From Vigna angularis (Eukaryota > Streptophyta > Magnoliopsida > Fabales > Fabaceae), in the NCBI RefSeq assembly GCF_016808095.1, contig NC_068971.1, positions 13,218,501 through 13,282,500 of the forward strand: DNA of 64,000 bases, in the 5' to 3' direction. The translations under genes were made by a program, and so were the position numbers. The notes under the pieces were generated by a model, which saw only the letters and a list, made by a program, of their open reading frames with translations, ran no database searches and had not been told where the DNA came from. Shown piece by piece: positions 9,991 through 22,599 of the stretch (positions are counted from its first letter, which is position 1; every line of letters begins with the position of its first letter).

Positions 9991-12900
9991 CACTACAAAA
10001 AAAGTGTTGATTACCGGCGGCAATTTATCGACGGCCGTAAAGCCTTCGGTAATGAGTTGGTGAATTAAAGTACCGACGGCCTAAGAGCCTTCGGTAATCT
10101 CTTCAATTAATTTTGCCCCAAATCACCGTATTCCCTCTCTGCAATTCATTTCCCACCAACAGCTCGTCCCTTCTCCAAAATCAAAAACGCTAAACCCTTC
10201 TCCATTGCACGAAACACTTGCTCGAAGACTTGATTTTCGCATCAATCCTAGCTAGGAAATCGTTGGACGAGTGCTTTGCCGTGATTTCTGTGACGACGTG
10301 GTTAGTGTTTTCCTTCGCATTTTCTGTCAATTCCTTGCACGAAACCTCTTTTTAATTTGTGTGTTTTCCCCCAATCTGACCAATGTCGGCCGGAATCGTG
10401 GTGGGACGAGGGTTTGGTGGTTGGCGGAGGCTTCGTGGTTCGTCGATGTTGGCGTGAGAAGGCGACAGTGCTGAGGAAAGGCTCGCTTGTCCATTCAGCG
10501 AGGTGAAGGTTTGGTGCAGCTCTGGGCTTGGACGAATAAGTCGTCTCGTTCTTTGCAAATCGAACCAGGTTAGTTTTATTTAAGAAAATGCCTATTTGCA
10601 ATGTAATTTCAATCCTGCTAATGTTTGATGTTTGTAAGTTGTGATTGGTTGTGGTAATTGAATGTTGAATGTTGAATGTTGTGATTGGTTATGGTCTGAC
10701 AGGATATTAACAACGTTAATATATTTCCATTAACTTCGTTTAACCCATCATTCGGATTCGTGGTTTATAATAACCTTTTCTTTGAACATAAACATCCTCA
10801 TTAAAAGATGAAAAGGGGTCATATTGATGGGAATCATCAATCTGAAGTTCTCAGTCTGGAAATTTATCCCTGTAATGAACACGAACTCAGTCCCAAGTCA
10901 CCGAAATCATAGAGTTGGGAAGGCTTGGGTTCTTTCAGCCTTGGGTTTGTCGGGCAGAATTGGCCACAGAAAAGGTTACTTAGGCAACTATCAAACATTT
11001 TAAACTTCAGCTTGGGGCGTAGGTCTCTTGCAGCGATTAGGTTTCTTAGTCCTTCATTAGTTGCTTGTCTAGACCTCATTAGCTTGTTGGGAGCAATTTA
11101 CCTCGTGTTTCATCATCATCTGGTCAATCTCACTGTCATGAATATCATGGAGATTTTCTTATTCCATGTCACTATAAACATTATATCTTCATCAACCTCT
11201 TTAAAATTATAGCACCACCCACTTCGTTGGTGACATTCCTTCCATACCATCACAAGTCATGGAATTTTTCCAAAATGACAAACGAGAAAATATGTGACTG
11301 CTGAAAATTCAATGGTGGCACTTTTTTCAAGTGTATGATGGCATAAATATGAACTTGTGTTGTGGATTTTCCTATCTAGAAAATTATTTTAACACACACA
11401 CCAAAGGAGTAAACTTCGTTTCAATATACACCCTGACGGGAAGAAAAGGTCCAAAGTCCTTCAAGACTATAATTGAAATTGTTGATGACATTTCAAGTTT
11501 AGCCACGATATCATTAGACTTCCCAATACTAACAAGATTATTTGAAAAATATAAGTACTTGATAAGTAACGATATGTAGTAAAGGGTAGGCTTTGAGTTT
11601 GAAAATCTTTTCCATTTATGGTGTGACAATTTATCTCTTATACTATTCTCTTGAGGAGGCTTATCACCGTTAATATTCACCTTATCATCTCTCACTGAGT
11701 GTATTTCAAGCCATTATCAAGAGAGACAAGGAGAACATGTTGTGATGTGAAAAAGTTTAGTTTTGAAGAGAAAATCTAAATAAAATGTTAGCATAGTTTA
11801 ACTTGATTACAGCATGTGCTTACCGTAGGTTTTGAGTTGTGAAATTTAACCTTGTAAATTGAGGTTTTGAGTTGTGAAATTGCACAACAGTGGTTATAAG
11901 TCAAATTAGAATTTTAGAACAACTTTAAATCATCAAAACAAAGTCTTTTGAGCTATTATTTGGCATAGAAATAGTAGATTCCAAAATTTGACCTTATAAC
12001 AGCTAATAATGTGGGAAATTAAACAACTACACACCTCATTCTAAGTTATAATGATTCAAACAACTAGCTATCAATGCAAATGACTGTAGAAAGTGTAAAT
12101 ACACTAAACTAAGCTTGAAAACAACAAGTATAGGTTTCTGTGTTTAAAGTACTGCCCCTGTACCCATTCTAACATATTTTAAATGACTTTAAATTGATAA
12201 TGAATGACCTAACAAGTATAGGTTTCTGGGTTTGGGCAAGTTGAGGTTGTTGATTGCTTATGAGTTGCTTATGACAACCTAGAACCTAATTGTCCCTCCT
12301 AGAATACACTAAAAGTCCTAAGAATGCAAAGTGTATTAAAGTACTAATTAAAACAGTAAACTAACTATGTAGACAAGTTTAAAACATAAAACAAAGTTAG
12401 AATTGAGGTGACAATTCAAAAATACAAATAAAATCAAAATTTGACCATTGGACACCTAAAATACAGTAGAATAGGGTAAATGTGTTAAGCATGAAGATGT
12501 TCAATCTGTAAAAGATATCTAAAACTACCTACACAAGTTGTAATGGACTAAAAATGACAAAGAGAAGAGTGTAGAAGTGATTCCTAAGACAATTTCTAAA
12601 AATCACTACTTAAACCTCAAAAAAGGTGTACTACAATTGCAAACTGCACTAAACTAGGAAAAGAAACTAGAAAGAAACTATCCTAACAAGTTTAGAATGG
12701 TAAAACCTAGCTAATTAAGAACTCACTACAAAAAGTACCTAAAACTCAAATTATTACAACCTAGAATCTAAAAGTAGTACCTAGAATACACTAAAAGTGA
12801 TAACAATGCAAAATGTATTAAAGTACTACTCAAAACAATAAACTAACTATCTACACAACTTTGAAAAGATAAAAGAAAGATAAAAATGAAGTCTCAATTA

Positions 12901-14388
12901 AAAAATAACAACAAAAGCAAAATTGGACTACTTAAAACCTAAAAAAGTGTACTAAATAGGTGAGAAATTGGGAATTAATCTAAAGTAACCTAAGCGTGTC
13001 TATTATACACATCCTAACAACTGTAAAGTAGTGAAATGATGCTAGGAAAGTGGTCAAAAGCAAAGAATTCCCTAAACCTCAAATTTGGTGTTGTGGTTGA
13101 TCAACATTTTCAAAAATTGAGTCATTACAGGTCCTTTTTCGTTCTGATATGATTCTGTGATGTTTGGAAGTTTAAACAAGTCCAAATTGATGTATTAAAG
13201 CTGTTAGAAGCATTGATATGAAGTTAGAATGACCTGTATGAAATTTAGTATGTCAAACCATCATATTTGAGCCATTTTTGGAACTTGCAAGTGAATATGA
13301 GTTGCAGTTCTGTTTTATGCCTAATTAGAGTTCAAACAAGTGTATTTTGATGAGTTAAAACTTTTAAAATGATTAGCAAAGTGTTAGAATGGCTTAGGCA
13401 CAAAATCACTTCCAAAACCACCAATTTTGAGTCAATTTTGGGAAGTAGAAAGGTGATTTTAAGTAGCAGTTTGGTTTTGAGTTAAATTTGAGTTTTAACA
13501 AGTTTAAATTCACCAAACAAAGTTGTTGAAGTGGTGAAAAACAAAGAATAACCTAATGAAATTTACAAACTACATGACCATTAATTCTGTAGGAGGTCTC
13601 CACCCCTGTAAAGTTCTCAAGAGAGTTGTCTACACAATACAGTGACTTGAATATACTCCCCTGGAAAGAATGATATTCATCCTTGTGAATAATGTTCACA
13701 GTATGTAAACCATAACTCTAAACATGATAGTAATTCTTGTATGCTAGATGTTATTCAATTGTTCATTCTATGTTGTATTTTTCCTAAGTAGATACTTGAG
13801 TTGTGATATTTAAGTTCTATTCACTAATTTTGGATTTTGTGAATATTCATTTTTTATTTTGTTGTCAAGTGAATAGATACTTGAGGTCTCTTTTTCTCAC
13901 TGTTTCTTTGGTGTGGCAATGGTAGTTTCATTTTCATCTCACTTGATATCTTGATATGCTCTTTCAGCTAGCTGATAATTCTAATCCACATCTGAAAAAC
14001 ATGGCACTTGATGCACTTGATCCATAGTTGGTTACTGGACAGCAGAAAATTCGCCCTTCCTTCGAAAATTACCGAAGGCTTTTGCCCTTCGGTAATTACC
14101 GAAGGCTTTTGGCCCTCGGTAATTACCGAAGGCTTTTGGCCCTCGGTACTTACCGAAGGCTTTTGGCCCTTGGTAATTACCGAAGGCTTTTGGCCCTTGG
14201 TAATTACCGAAGGCTTTTGGCCCTCGGTAATTACCAAAGGGCAAAAGCCCTCAGTAAATGTTAGCGACAAGGGATTTACCGAGGGCTCTTTGGCCGTCGT
14301 TAAGCCTTCGGTAATTACCTTTTACCGACGGTTTTGGGCTGTTTCCGAGGGCTTCTGGTCTTCGGTAATGCCCTTCTTTTTTGTAGTG
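9991..14388 (+). mobile_element. CACTA element A2 (family A), complete, non-autonomous
   Basis: The left end is CACTACAAAAAAAG at 9991; the right end is CTTCTTTTTTGTAGTG at 14388. Family A subterminal repeats (GACGGCC, CCTTCGGTAAT, TTACCGAAGGC) flank both ends. The flanking bases are TAAT on both sides, one base more than the usual 3-bp CACTA duplication, so the exact register is uncertain. The 4.4-kb interior has a GC-rich leader-like block (10140-10560). It then has AT-rich sequence with an internal duplication: 12240-12370 and 12760-12870 share long words such as AGAATACACTAAAAGT. No transposase or recognisable gene fragment is seen. The last 200 bp are nearly identical, inverted, to the left end of element A3. 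Confidence 0.8.
14067..14240. repeat. 27-bp tandem hairpin repeat in A2 right end, about 6 copies
   Basis: A 27-bp unit beginning AATTACCGAAGGCTTTTGG and ending CCCTCGGT is repeated about six times. Each unit pairs TTACCGAAGG with CCCTCGGTAA, so the array is a chain of short hairpins. Because 27 is a multiple of 3, several frames stay open through it; those ORFs are artefacts. Confidence 0.85.
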
Positions 14389-14883
14389 TAATGTCTTAGG
14401 AAAAGTAACAGTTAACATTGTAACCTTTGATCATAGTTTTCACCAATTCTAAAGTCAACTTCAATTTCTAAAGTAAAAAGAAAAAAAAAATGCTGTGGAG
14501 CCCCCTGTATGAGTTGGCTCATGTTATTTTAAATAATGTCGTTACATCTATACCACAAATCGTGCCAAAAAAAATCTAATTATTTGAGTCTAGAGTCAAC
14601 ACTATTTGATCAAGTTGTCTTGAATTAAGGTCACTTTAAAATTATATTTTGTTTAACTTTCTAATTTATGTAAAACTGAAAACATTTATACATAAATTAT
14701 TTAATTTAAAATTATTTTTCTAAATTTAGTTAGACTCAATTAATTTTACAAATTCTAGTTAAATCACATTAAATTTTCTCTAAGAAAATTGAATCACATA
14801 AATTCGTAAACAACCAGATCTCTCATAAATATGTGTTCGAAAATGAATCCCAGTTGTCTTTTCTTTATCATATCAAAGAGAAC

Positions 14884-15490
14884 CACTAGTGCAGAATTGG
14901 CCTTTAACGTCACGCATAGACGTCCGTCCACAAAAGCCCCAACGTAAATAATTGACCGGTGGCATATCCGTAAATAAGTGAAACTGTAAACGTCCCTTGT
15001 AGAGGGGTCGGACGTTTATAATATTATAGACGTCTGGGCCCCTACCACGGACGTCTAAGAGGCTGGAACAATCACCTCTTCAACCACCCTATCAGCACCC
15101 TAAACGTCTGATATGGGGGGACGGACGTCTATAATATTATAGACATCCGACCCCTCCACAAGGGACGTTTAAGGGCTGACAGAGGGAGTTGAAGAGGTGA
15201 TTGTTCCAGCCTCTTAGACGTCCGTGGGAGGGGCTCGGACGTCTATAATATTATAGACGTCCGGCCCCCTTCACAACGGACGTCTAAGAGGCTGACACGA
15301 AAGTTGAAGCGTTCATTTCTTCAGCCTCTTAGACGTCCGTGGTAGGGGCCTGGACGTCTATAATATTATAGACGTCCGACCCCCTCCACCACGGACATCT
15401 AAAACCCCCCGCGAATATCAATTTTAAATCCCCATAGACGTCATATTAGTGATAGCCCCGACGTCTATAGTATTATAAACGTCTGGGCCC
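14884..15490 (+). mobile_element. CACTA family C left terminus with palindrome ladder
   Basis: The terminus is CACTAGTGCAGAATTGGCC at 14884. It is followed by five copies of a 24-bp palindrome (core TCTATAATATTATAGA between GAC/GTC arms) at 15011, 15124, 15238, 15353 and 15460, spaced 107-115 bp. The intervening DNA is itself partly inverted: AGAGGCTGGAACAATCACCT near 15060 returns reverse complemented near 15195-15210. Subterminal repeats this regular mark a CACTA end. The matching right end (expected to end in CACTAGTG) was not found downstream, so the far boundary is unknown. Confidence 0.7.
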
Positions 15491-16680
15491 CATAGACAAA
15501 ACAGAAATGGATTTAGAAATTAAAACTCAAACAAAGACTTGCACCGAATTAAAATGATCAATAAAATGATTCAAAGGCACAGAACAACTCAACACAATAT
15601 AGAATCCTAAACACATAGATTTGAATCTCAAAGTGGGAAGATAGAATGAATAACTCGAACAGAAAAAATGAAACTAACAAAAACAAGGAAAACAGATAAT
15701 GTGATATTAATCGAAACAACGCGGAAATGGAAAGAAACAACACAAGACATTCAATGAAGATAATGAACAACACGAAAATTGAAGAACAAACTCAGAATCA
15801 AGACAAAATCAAATGAAACAAAACTCAAAACAGAAACAATGAACGAAACAAAAATAAAAACAATGACAGAGATACTAAGCTTTGAAGAGCATGGAAGAAC
15901 CTGAGCTTTGGTGCCCACTGATGGACAAGCAACTCCGAGAAGTGACCGAAGGCGCGATGCGGACCCTCGAAACTTCTTCCAGAGAGAAATACGCAGCAAA
16001 AAGTAGACAAAGCTCTAAATTGAGAGCTAATAGGAAGAGAACTCTTGAAAACCCTAAATAATGGATAAACCCTAAATCGAACGGTGGAAACACTAAACGA
16101 ACACGAAGAAACCTTAAAATGGTCAGGAGACTCAATATAAACCGATTAATTGGTTCAAATGACTGATTGAACGGTGGAAAAGAAGGATGAACGGAGGAAA
16201 TAAGGTTTGTTCAGTGAAAAATGAAGGAAAAATGAAAATGAAGGAGGAAGGGAGAAGATGATATTCGGTGGAAAACCTGGATGTAGGGTTGCAATGACAG
16301 AAGCAAGATAAAATAGAGGTTGAACGTGGAATCTGTGATGAAATGATGCTTATAGATGATGAAGAGGTGAATTTGTGAAGAGATAAATGGAGTAGAGGCT
16401 TATTGTGATGATGATGCTTTTAAGAGGGAGAAACCCTAGCAGATGAGGTTTCATCGAAGTGGAAATGTGAGTAATGAGGATGCGCGAGTAGAAAAATGGA
16501 AGTGATGCACTGCCGATGATGTGACAGAGAACGCGTGGCTGAAGGAGCCTGACGCATGCCTAAAGCGGATTGAAGGAAGGAGTACGTCGTGGAGGAGAGG
16601 CACCGTGAAATTTGTAAAATGGAAGTGAGAGAGTGTGCTTGAAAGGTTGCTAGAGGGAGTCTTTGGACTCTCTAGCATTT
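15491..16680. other. Interior of family C element, no gene recognised
   Basis: Purine-rich on the plus strand. Minus-strand ORFs of 60-86 codons are Leu/Phe/Ser-rich and do not resemble a family I know. Confidence 0.35.
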
Positions 16681-18360
16681 GACTTTTAAGAGAGAATAGT
16701 TTCTATTTCAGAAAGCCTAATTCTCATTAATCTCAAAAGTCCCAATACAAGAGAGGAGTTGGGTATTTAGAGTAACCCATGCTCCTTACAAGCTAAAATA
16801 GGTGCACAATAAAATGTGAAAACTACAAAAAGAGGACACTTAGAAAACACATCAGGCAGGATTCCATCAACTAAATAGGAAACAGATGAAGACAAGCCGA
16901 ACGGTCTCTAACAGTGACACATGTTAGAGACCAAACGGTATCAATAAAAAACGAACGGTGTGTGTAGTAAAAGTAGAACAGTGAACATGCAGAATTGAAA
17001 AGCAGCAGAAATGAAGTTGCAGACGCTGGAATAGTAAACGCTTTAGCAGAAACAAAATTGCAAGTGAATTAAAATGCACCAAACAAACTCAAACACAAAA
17101 CTCAAATCCAGAAACGCAAATGATAACGAAGTGAACAGTAAAAACGCGAAACCAGAAATGTAAAATAGCAACGAAGATGATGATGAACAGTAACAATGCA
17201 ACCATTAGAGACGAGAAAGAAAGTGAACAGTAAATGTAGGAATGATTTCAACTATTAAATTGCAATGTAAAAGGATTTATTACATGAAAATGGAATGAAG
17301 GCAAAACCTAAACCTCCCCAAAGGGGGAGGACTAAGAAAATGCTCCCCAAAAATAGGTACGTAGTGGTGGCCGGGAGACTTGGGTAAAGTGAAGGTGATT
17401 TTGGGATATATAGACCCCAAAAGACAAAACTGCCCTTCTAATGGGCTGTCCTACAAAAATGACCTAAAAATTGGGCCCAAAGCCCTAAAGTTCGACGTGG
17501 CCACCCTTTTGAAGTCCTAGAACGTGTTTCCAGTACTGCTGCTGTTGAGTTCTCTCTGGTCATCTCATCTAACCATTCGGTCATTAAAGGCTCCCACCGT
17601 TCGGTCAACAATGGTCTACAAGCTGGTGTGCAGTGCAGTCTTTACAAGGCCGTTCGGTCAAGAGCAATTGTTGAGACCATTCGGTTACTACAAAACCATT
17701 CCCGTGCTCGGCCATTCATTGCAGGTTCTCAACATACCGTTCGGTCATGTCTTCAGTAGACCGTTCGGTCATGTCTTCAGTAGACCGTTCGGTCAATGCT
17801 CCACAGACCGTTCCATGCTCGGCTATCCAGTGTAGGCTCTCAACAGGCCGTTCGGTCAAAGTTTCTAGGACCGTTCGGTTCATGGTGCTTGACCATTATA
17901 TTCAATAGTGCTCAGGAGATGACTGCTCGTTCAGTGTAGACTTTGACCGGCCGTTCGGTCACATCTTTGACAGACCGTTCGGTCAAGACTATGGTCAGAC
18001 CGTTCGGTCATACAGACCCTAACCGTTCAGATCTGGCATTACGTTCAAACCTTTTCTCAACTTTTCAAAAGTGATTGTCCTACAATTTATAATTGAAATA
18101 ATTAAGCTCAAATAAATCAAATTAATTAAAATAAGAATTATTCTTGAAATTAAGCCCAAATAGTGAAAAGAGATAAAAATGGAGAATTAAACACAATTCA
18201 CTAACAAAATATGTTGCGGAAAGTTGAGTGTATAATGAAGAATTGTGACTCATCAAGACCTGACACGAAACTATCCAAGCACGAAGATAAAGACTGAATG
18301 AACGCGAGCAAATACTACAGCATAATTGGAAGTTTGAGGTACTTAACAAACATAAGGCCA
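16681..18360 (+). repeat. LTR-like region containing an array of GACCGTTCGGTC words
   Basis: Between about 17570 and 18030 the 12-mer GACCGTTCGGTC or close variants (CCGTTCGGT, CCATTCGGTC) occurs about a dozen times at irregular 20-60 bp spacing. The word is an interrupted palindrome of 5-bp arms around TT. Upstream, 16860-17270 is rich in GAACAGTA/AACGC words. A TATATA-containing stretch sits at about 17402-17410. The organisation resembles the repeat-bearing solo LTR at 56617-58162, but I cannot define TG...CA ends or a target duplication, so an LTR identity is inferred only. Confidence 0.45.
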
Positions 18361-18981
18361 GACCTAAGTTTAAGCCTCAAATCAATAGTCGCTTTATGGA
18401 GGAACCAATATATTCTCATTGGAAAGCGCTAAAACAAATACTAAGATACATGAAAGGAACTATGTTGTTCGGGCTATTTTATACCAAGCCAAATAATTAC
18501 CAACTTAGTGAATACTCGGATAGTGACTAGTGTAGATACATAGTAACTGGAAGAGTACAACAAGTTACGTCTTCTTTGTGGGGAACACGTCTTTCACTTG
18601 GCTCTCAAACAAGCAACCCATTATAACAATATCGATGTATGAGGCCGAGTATGTAGTAGCATCTTGAGGTGTGTGTGGCACGCAGTTGGGCTAAAAAACA
18701 TGTTGAATAAGCTGGAGATAAGGCAAGAAGTGAAGGTGGTGATTCAAGTAGATAATAGATTGACAATTGAGTTGGCCAAAAACGTGGTGAACCACGGAAG
18801 GAGAAAATATATGGAAGTTTGGTTTCATTTTATCCAAGAAAAGGTGAAGAATGGAAGCGTGGAACTTGAACACGTAGGGATTAAAGAGTATATAGTTTAT
18901 ATGTTTACAAAAGCAATGCATGCAATAATGTTTCATGAATACAGAAAGATGATCGAGATGAAAGAAGGAAAAATTTAAGTT
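18361..18981 (+). pseudogene. Copia RT end/RNase H remnant
   Basis: Plus-strand conceptual reading gives YSHWKALKQILRYMKGT, then YSDSD, then NTSFTWLSNKQPII-like sequence in broken frames. An open stretch from 18664 contains VDNRLTIELAKNVVNHGRRK and ends with YMFTKAMHAIMFHEYRKMI. These are the last RT helix, the RNase H DSDW region, the EAEY region and the C-terminal ADIFTK-like motif of copia pol. Stops and frameshifts (for example TAG after YSDSD) make it non-functional. It directly precedes its 3' LTR at 19033. Confidence 0.85.
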
Positions 18982-19032
18982 TATAGGGAAATTTTGTAAA
19001 AATAAACTTAAATTTATGAGTTATCAGATAAT

Positions 19033-19253
19033 TGTTGAGATTGGTAGTGGTTATTGCATTGGAAGAGAAAGAGTCAGAAAGTTACTATATTATGTTTTAT
19101 AGTCATTATAGTGATATATTTGTAATAATTGGAAGCATTATAGTCTGTAGATGAAAGGTCTAATGTATGTGTCATAAATTGTAAGACTTATTCGAAATGA
19201 AATACACACCAAAGACATATTTAGAAATATCTAGTGAGTTGCATTTTCTAACA
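19033..19253 (+). mobile_element. 3' LTR of the copia remnant
   Basis: Fifty bases after the copia frame ends, the sequence runs from TGTTGAGATTGG to TTTCTAACA, i.e. TG...CA ends with short inverted termini (TGTTGAG / CTAACA). It is about 221 bp long, a usual size for small copia LTRs. The late part contains AAATGAAATACACACC, a common terminal pattern of such LTRs. The 5' LTR is not present here. Confidence 0.65.
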
Positions 19254-20107
19254 CTTTATGGGGTCCACCTCCACAATAAGCCACACTCCCCTCTTTGAAA
19301 CGTTACCAACAAAAAACAATGGTTACATTGTAATAAATATAAACAATGGTTGCATAAATAGTGTTTAACATCATGTGTTTAAGGTTTTAACGTAAGAAAA
19401 TCCAACGTAAAAAATGACCGGTAATATTTTTGTAAATAAAACATCATTATAGAAGTCGGTTCCCCAGGATTAGACGTCAAATAAGGTATAGACGTCGGCC
19501 CCCTCAAATCAGACGTAAAAAAGGTCCAAAAATACCTCATTTTAAGTGCCAATATTAATTTTGTTTTACGACATAGACGTCGGCCCCCTCAAATCAAACA
19601 TTAAACGTTCAAATCCTCCTTTAGACGTCACCCCCTAGATCAAACGTCAAAAGGGTGCGAAATAAACGTCGGTGCCCCCAGATCAGACGTCAAATCCTCT
19701 GCCACAAGTTGTAAAATCAGAATTGAAAGGTCACTTTTTCAGACATTAGACGTCGAAAATAGAAGGGGCTGACATCTAATATACATTAGACATTGGATCC
19801 CCTTTCCCAAACGTTAATAAGCTCCAAAAATACCCTAAAAGTATATACAATTTTATGATGTGCCATAATGATTTTCTATATTTCAAGTGTGGTAATATTG
19901 TAGAAACAAATTAATTTAAAAAAAAAAAAACAAAATAGACGTCGGTTTAGGAGGGGTCCAACGTCAAAATTGACGTCCGGGGAAAGGGAACTGACGTCCA
20001 ATTGACGTCTCCCAATAAGACGCCAAATCTGAATTGGACGTTGAATGTCGAAAATAACAGATGTCAAAAATCCTCTTTCAAATAGTGTTATTTTTTTAAG
20101 AAAAACC

Positions 20108-20109
<2 letters not shown>

Positions 20110-20198
<89 letters not shown>
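20110..20198. repeat. (TA)n microsatellite, about 44 units
   Basis: An uninterrupted TA run of about 88 bp. It makes spurious Tyr-Ile ORFs on both strands. Confidence 0.98.
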
Positions 20199-20200
<2 letters not shown>

Positions 20201-20301
20201 AAAGGGTACTTGAGCAATTCCAAAAATGCATCACAAAGGTTAAAAATTATAGTATTTGAATCTCCTTAGTTGTTTTTCTAGGTTTTGAAAAGATTTCGAA
20301 A

Positions 20302-21907
20302 TACTACAAGAAAAATAACAATTATTAACCGATATTTACATATAGATTTTGATCTATAGATAATATAGATATTATATAAGATTTTACATACGAATTTTAC
20401 CTATAGATATTTTTCGTATATAAATTCTGTATGTAAATGAAATAAAATTTACCTACTAATTTTACATACGGATTTATAATTAATTATTAAAAATAAAATA
20501 TGAAAATATACCCACTCTTTTACAATACTTACCTTGTTGTCTCCTTACTTCCTTGAGCGCACTCACCCACATATATACCAACCCACAAATATATAAACCC
20601 TAAGTGTTAAGTTTTCCTCTCGCGTCGTAGTCTCGTGCTAACTCATTAAAGTTTCTCACTCACACTTGCTCACGGTTACTAGTAAAGAAGAAGAATGTCT
20701 CGCACTAACCTTTCTTCTCGCTTATGCTCACGCTCACTCAAAGAGAAGAAGTTCGTCCATTCTTCTCACGTTTACTCACCTTGTTAGACATTATGTGTTA
20801 TTCGTTCAATTATTATTAATTAGTTGAATTCCTTTTCATAAAATTTTAGATAAAAACTCTCAAGAAAAGAAAAAAAAAGTCTTCCAAGCAAATAAAAATC
20901 AACTTATATATAAACTTATTTGATGAGTTAATATATCAGTAAAAAGAGAAGTTTTATAAAATTACAAAGTGATGTATAGACTCATAAAAAAAGTGACATA
21001 TAATAAATTTTTATTAATTTAATGAGTTAAGTGTAGAATCTTTCAATTAATGTCTTAAAACTATTAATTGTATTTCTTTTTTTCCTTATTACTGTAGGTT
21101 GGGATAGTTGCTTTTGTTGCTTGAACAATATTGGAGCAGTTACAGGTTGTTGCTTTGACAACTATATATTGACATGGTGATAGCTTTTTTGTCATATAAC
21201 ATTTCACAGTATGGGAAACTGAGCAATGAGCTAGACATCTTATTTTGAAAACAATAGTGCAACATATATCTAGTTGACATCTTTTTCTATCCACAGAAGA
21301 TATTGTAGTTGTTGTAAACATCTTTCTTTGCCTTTAAACTTTTATATTTTACCATCCTAGACAGATAATTTATTTATTCATTCAACTATGGTATCCTTAT
21401 ATATTTTCTTGTACAATCTTTTTTTTTTTACTTTAGCATTGTCTTTTCTTAGATATAGAAACCATTTAGCTTGAAACATGTCTTATTTTTTATAAATGTT
21501 GAAAGGTTTCAGTGGATTATATTTTCTATTAAATAATGTACATATTTCATCTATTTGATGGTTTTTGACAATTTGACAGTTATTTCATCAACTATCAAAA
21601 CTCGTAATGAAATGTAGATATAGAATCTCCTATTTTTTTTATAAAATCATAAATTACATACAAATTTTTCCGTATATAATTATATACGAATTTTTTCGTA
21701 TGTAATTATATACAAATTTTTTCGTATGTAATTATATACAGATTTTACATGCGAAAAAATCCGTATGTAACTTATCTACGCCCCTTTTGCATACAGATTT
21801 TTGTCCGTATGTAACATATTTTATATACAGATTTTGGAGGTTACATACAAATTTTGGAAGTTACATACGAATTTTGGCCATATGTAACTGTGATTTTTCT
21901 TGTAGTA
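20302..21907 (+). mobile_element. CACTA element B1 (family B), non-autonomous
   Basis: The left end is TACTACAAGAAAAATAAC and the right end is GTGATTTTTCTTGTAGTA, i.e. CACTA termini with the outermost C mutated to T at the left and the matching G to A at the right. Both ends have family B subterminal repeats (TATACGAATTTT, CCGTATGTAA). The interior has a leader-like block with TTCTCTCGCGTC-type text but no recognised gene. Elements B2 and B3 share these ends. No clear 3-bp duplication remains. Confidence 0.7.
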
Positions 21908-22363
21908 ATATTGTGTAGTCTTGCAAGAGCATAAGGTTGTGCTTCAAGACATGATTCTATACTTTTTTCATTCACAAATGTCCTTAGTAACATAACACAA
22001 CTCAAAGGAACAACATCTACAAACCCAAAGTTTCTTCAACCTTCATTGTAAATTTCCTGCGTAAAATATCCTTTCTTAAAATTACAAACATATGGGAACG
22101 AAGAATAATTATGAGAAAGAGAAATGTTAGTGTAATGGTTAGGACCCTAAAATGTCCACTGCTACTTTGATGTTCAAGTAACTAGTCTCAAACACAACAT
22201 ATCAACAAACTAAGTGGAGGAAAAGGACAAACCTAATTGTCCAAACAAAAGCAAAGAATGCAAAGATTGTTGTGAATAGAGAATGTAGAGAACGTAAAGA
22301 TTGTGGACTTCCTAAACCTGTCATAATAAGTTTTGAACATAATTTTAATTTTTCCACCACGTC

Positions 22364-22578
22364 CAACTTACTATAAAAGGTGGACTTCACTTGTCATAAT
22401 AAGTTTTCCATTTTTACTTATTATAACCCTTTTATCAATTATAAGAAGTTTTTTTATTACAAAAATTCTACCGCTTAATTTACTATAACTACCGGTCATA
22501 ATAATAATTATTTTTATTATGAAAATGTCATCAATCAACTTATTATGACAAGTTGATTTCAACTGTTATAGTAAGTTG
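22364..22578. mobile_element. MITE-like foldback element, about 215 bp
   Basis: The arms CAACTTACTATAAAAGGTGG and the following ACTTCACTTGTCATAATAAG (left, 22364-22410) are the near-complete reverse complement of 22536-22578, which ends TTATAGTAAGTTG. The arms are about 45 bp, enclosing about 125 bp of AT-rich DNA. There is no coding capacity. The superfamily is not determined. Confidence 0.65.
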
Positions 22579-22599
22579 TCATATAACCAACTTTTTCCA

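Noticed and set aside
10864..11695. Several 70-103 codon ORFs inside A2
   Set aside because: No recognisable domains, overlapping on both strands, AT-driven; not supported as genes.
14008..14391. Overlapping ORFs of 70-127 codons on both strands
   Set aside because: They come from the 27-bp tandem repeats of the CACTA end, open in several frames.
15751..16678. Leu/Phe-rich minus-strand ORFs that could pass as membrane proteins
   Set aside because: Overlapping frames in purine-rich DNA; hydrophobicity results from T-rich codons, and no homology is recognised.
17570..18030. CRISPR-like array
   Set aside because: Repeats are 12-mers with irregular 20-60 bp spacing in plant retroelement DNA, with no cas genes. 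The same reasoning excludes the 12-mer array at 57419-57796 and the 81-bp array.
19876..20269. ORFs with poly(Tyr-Ile)
   Set aside because: Translation of a (TA)n microsatellite.
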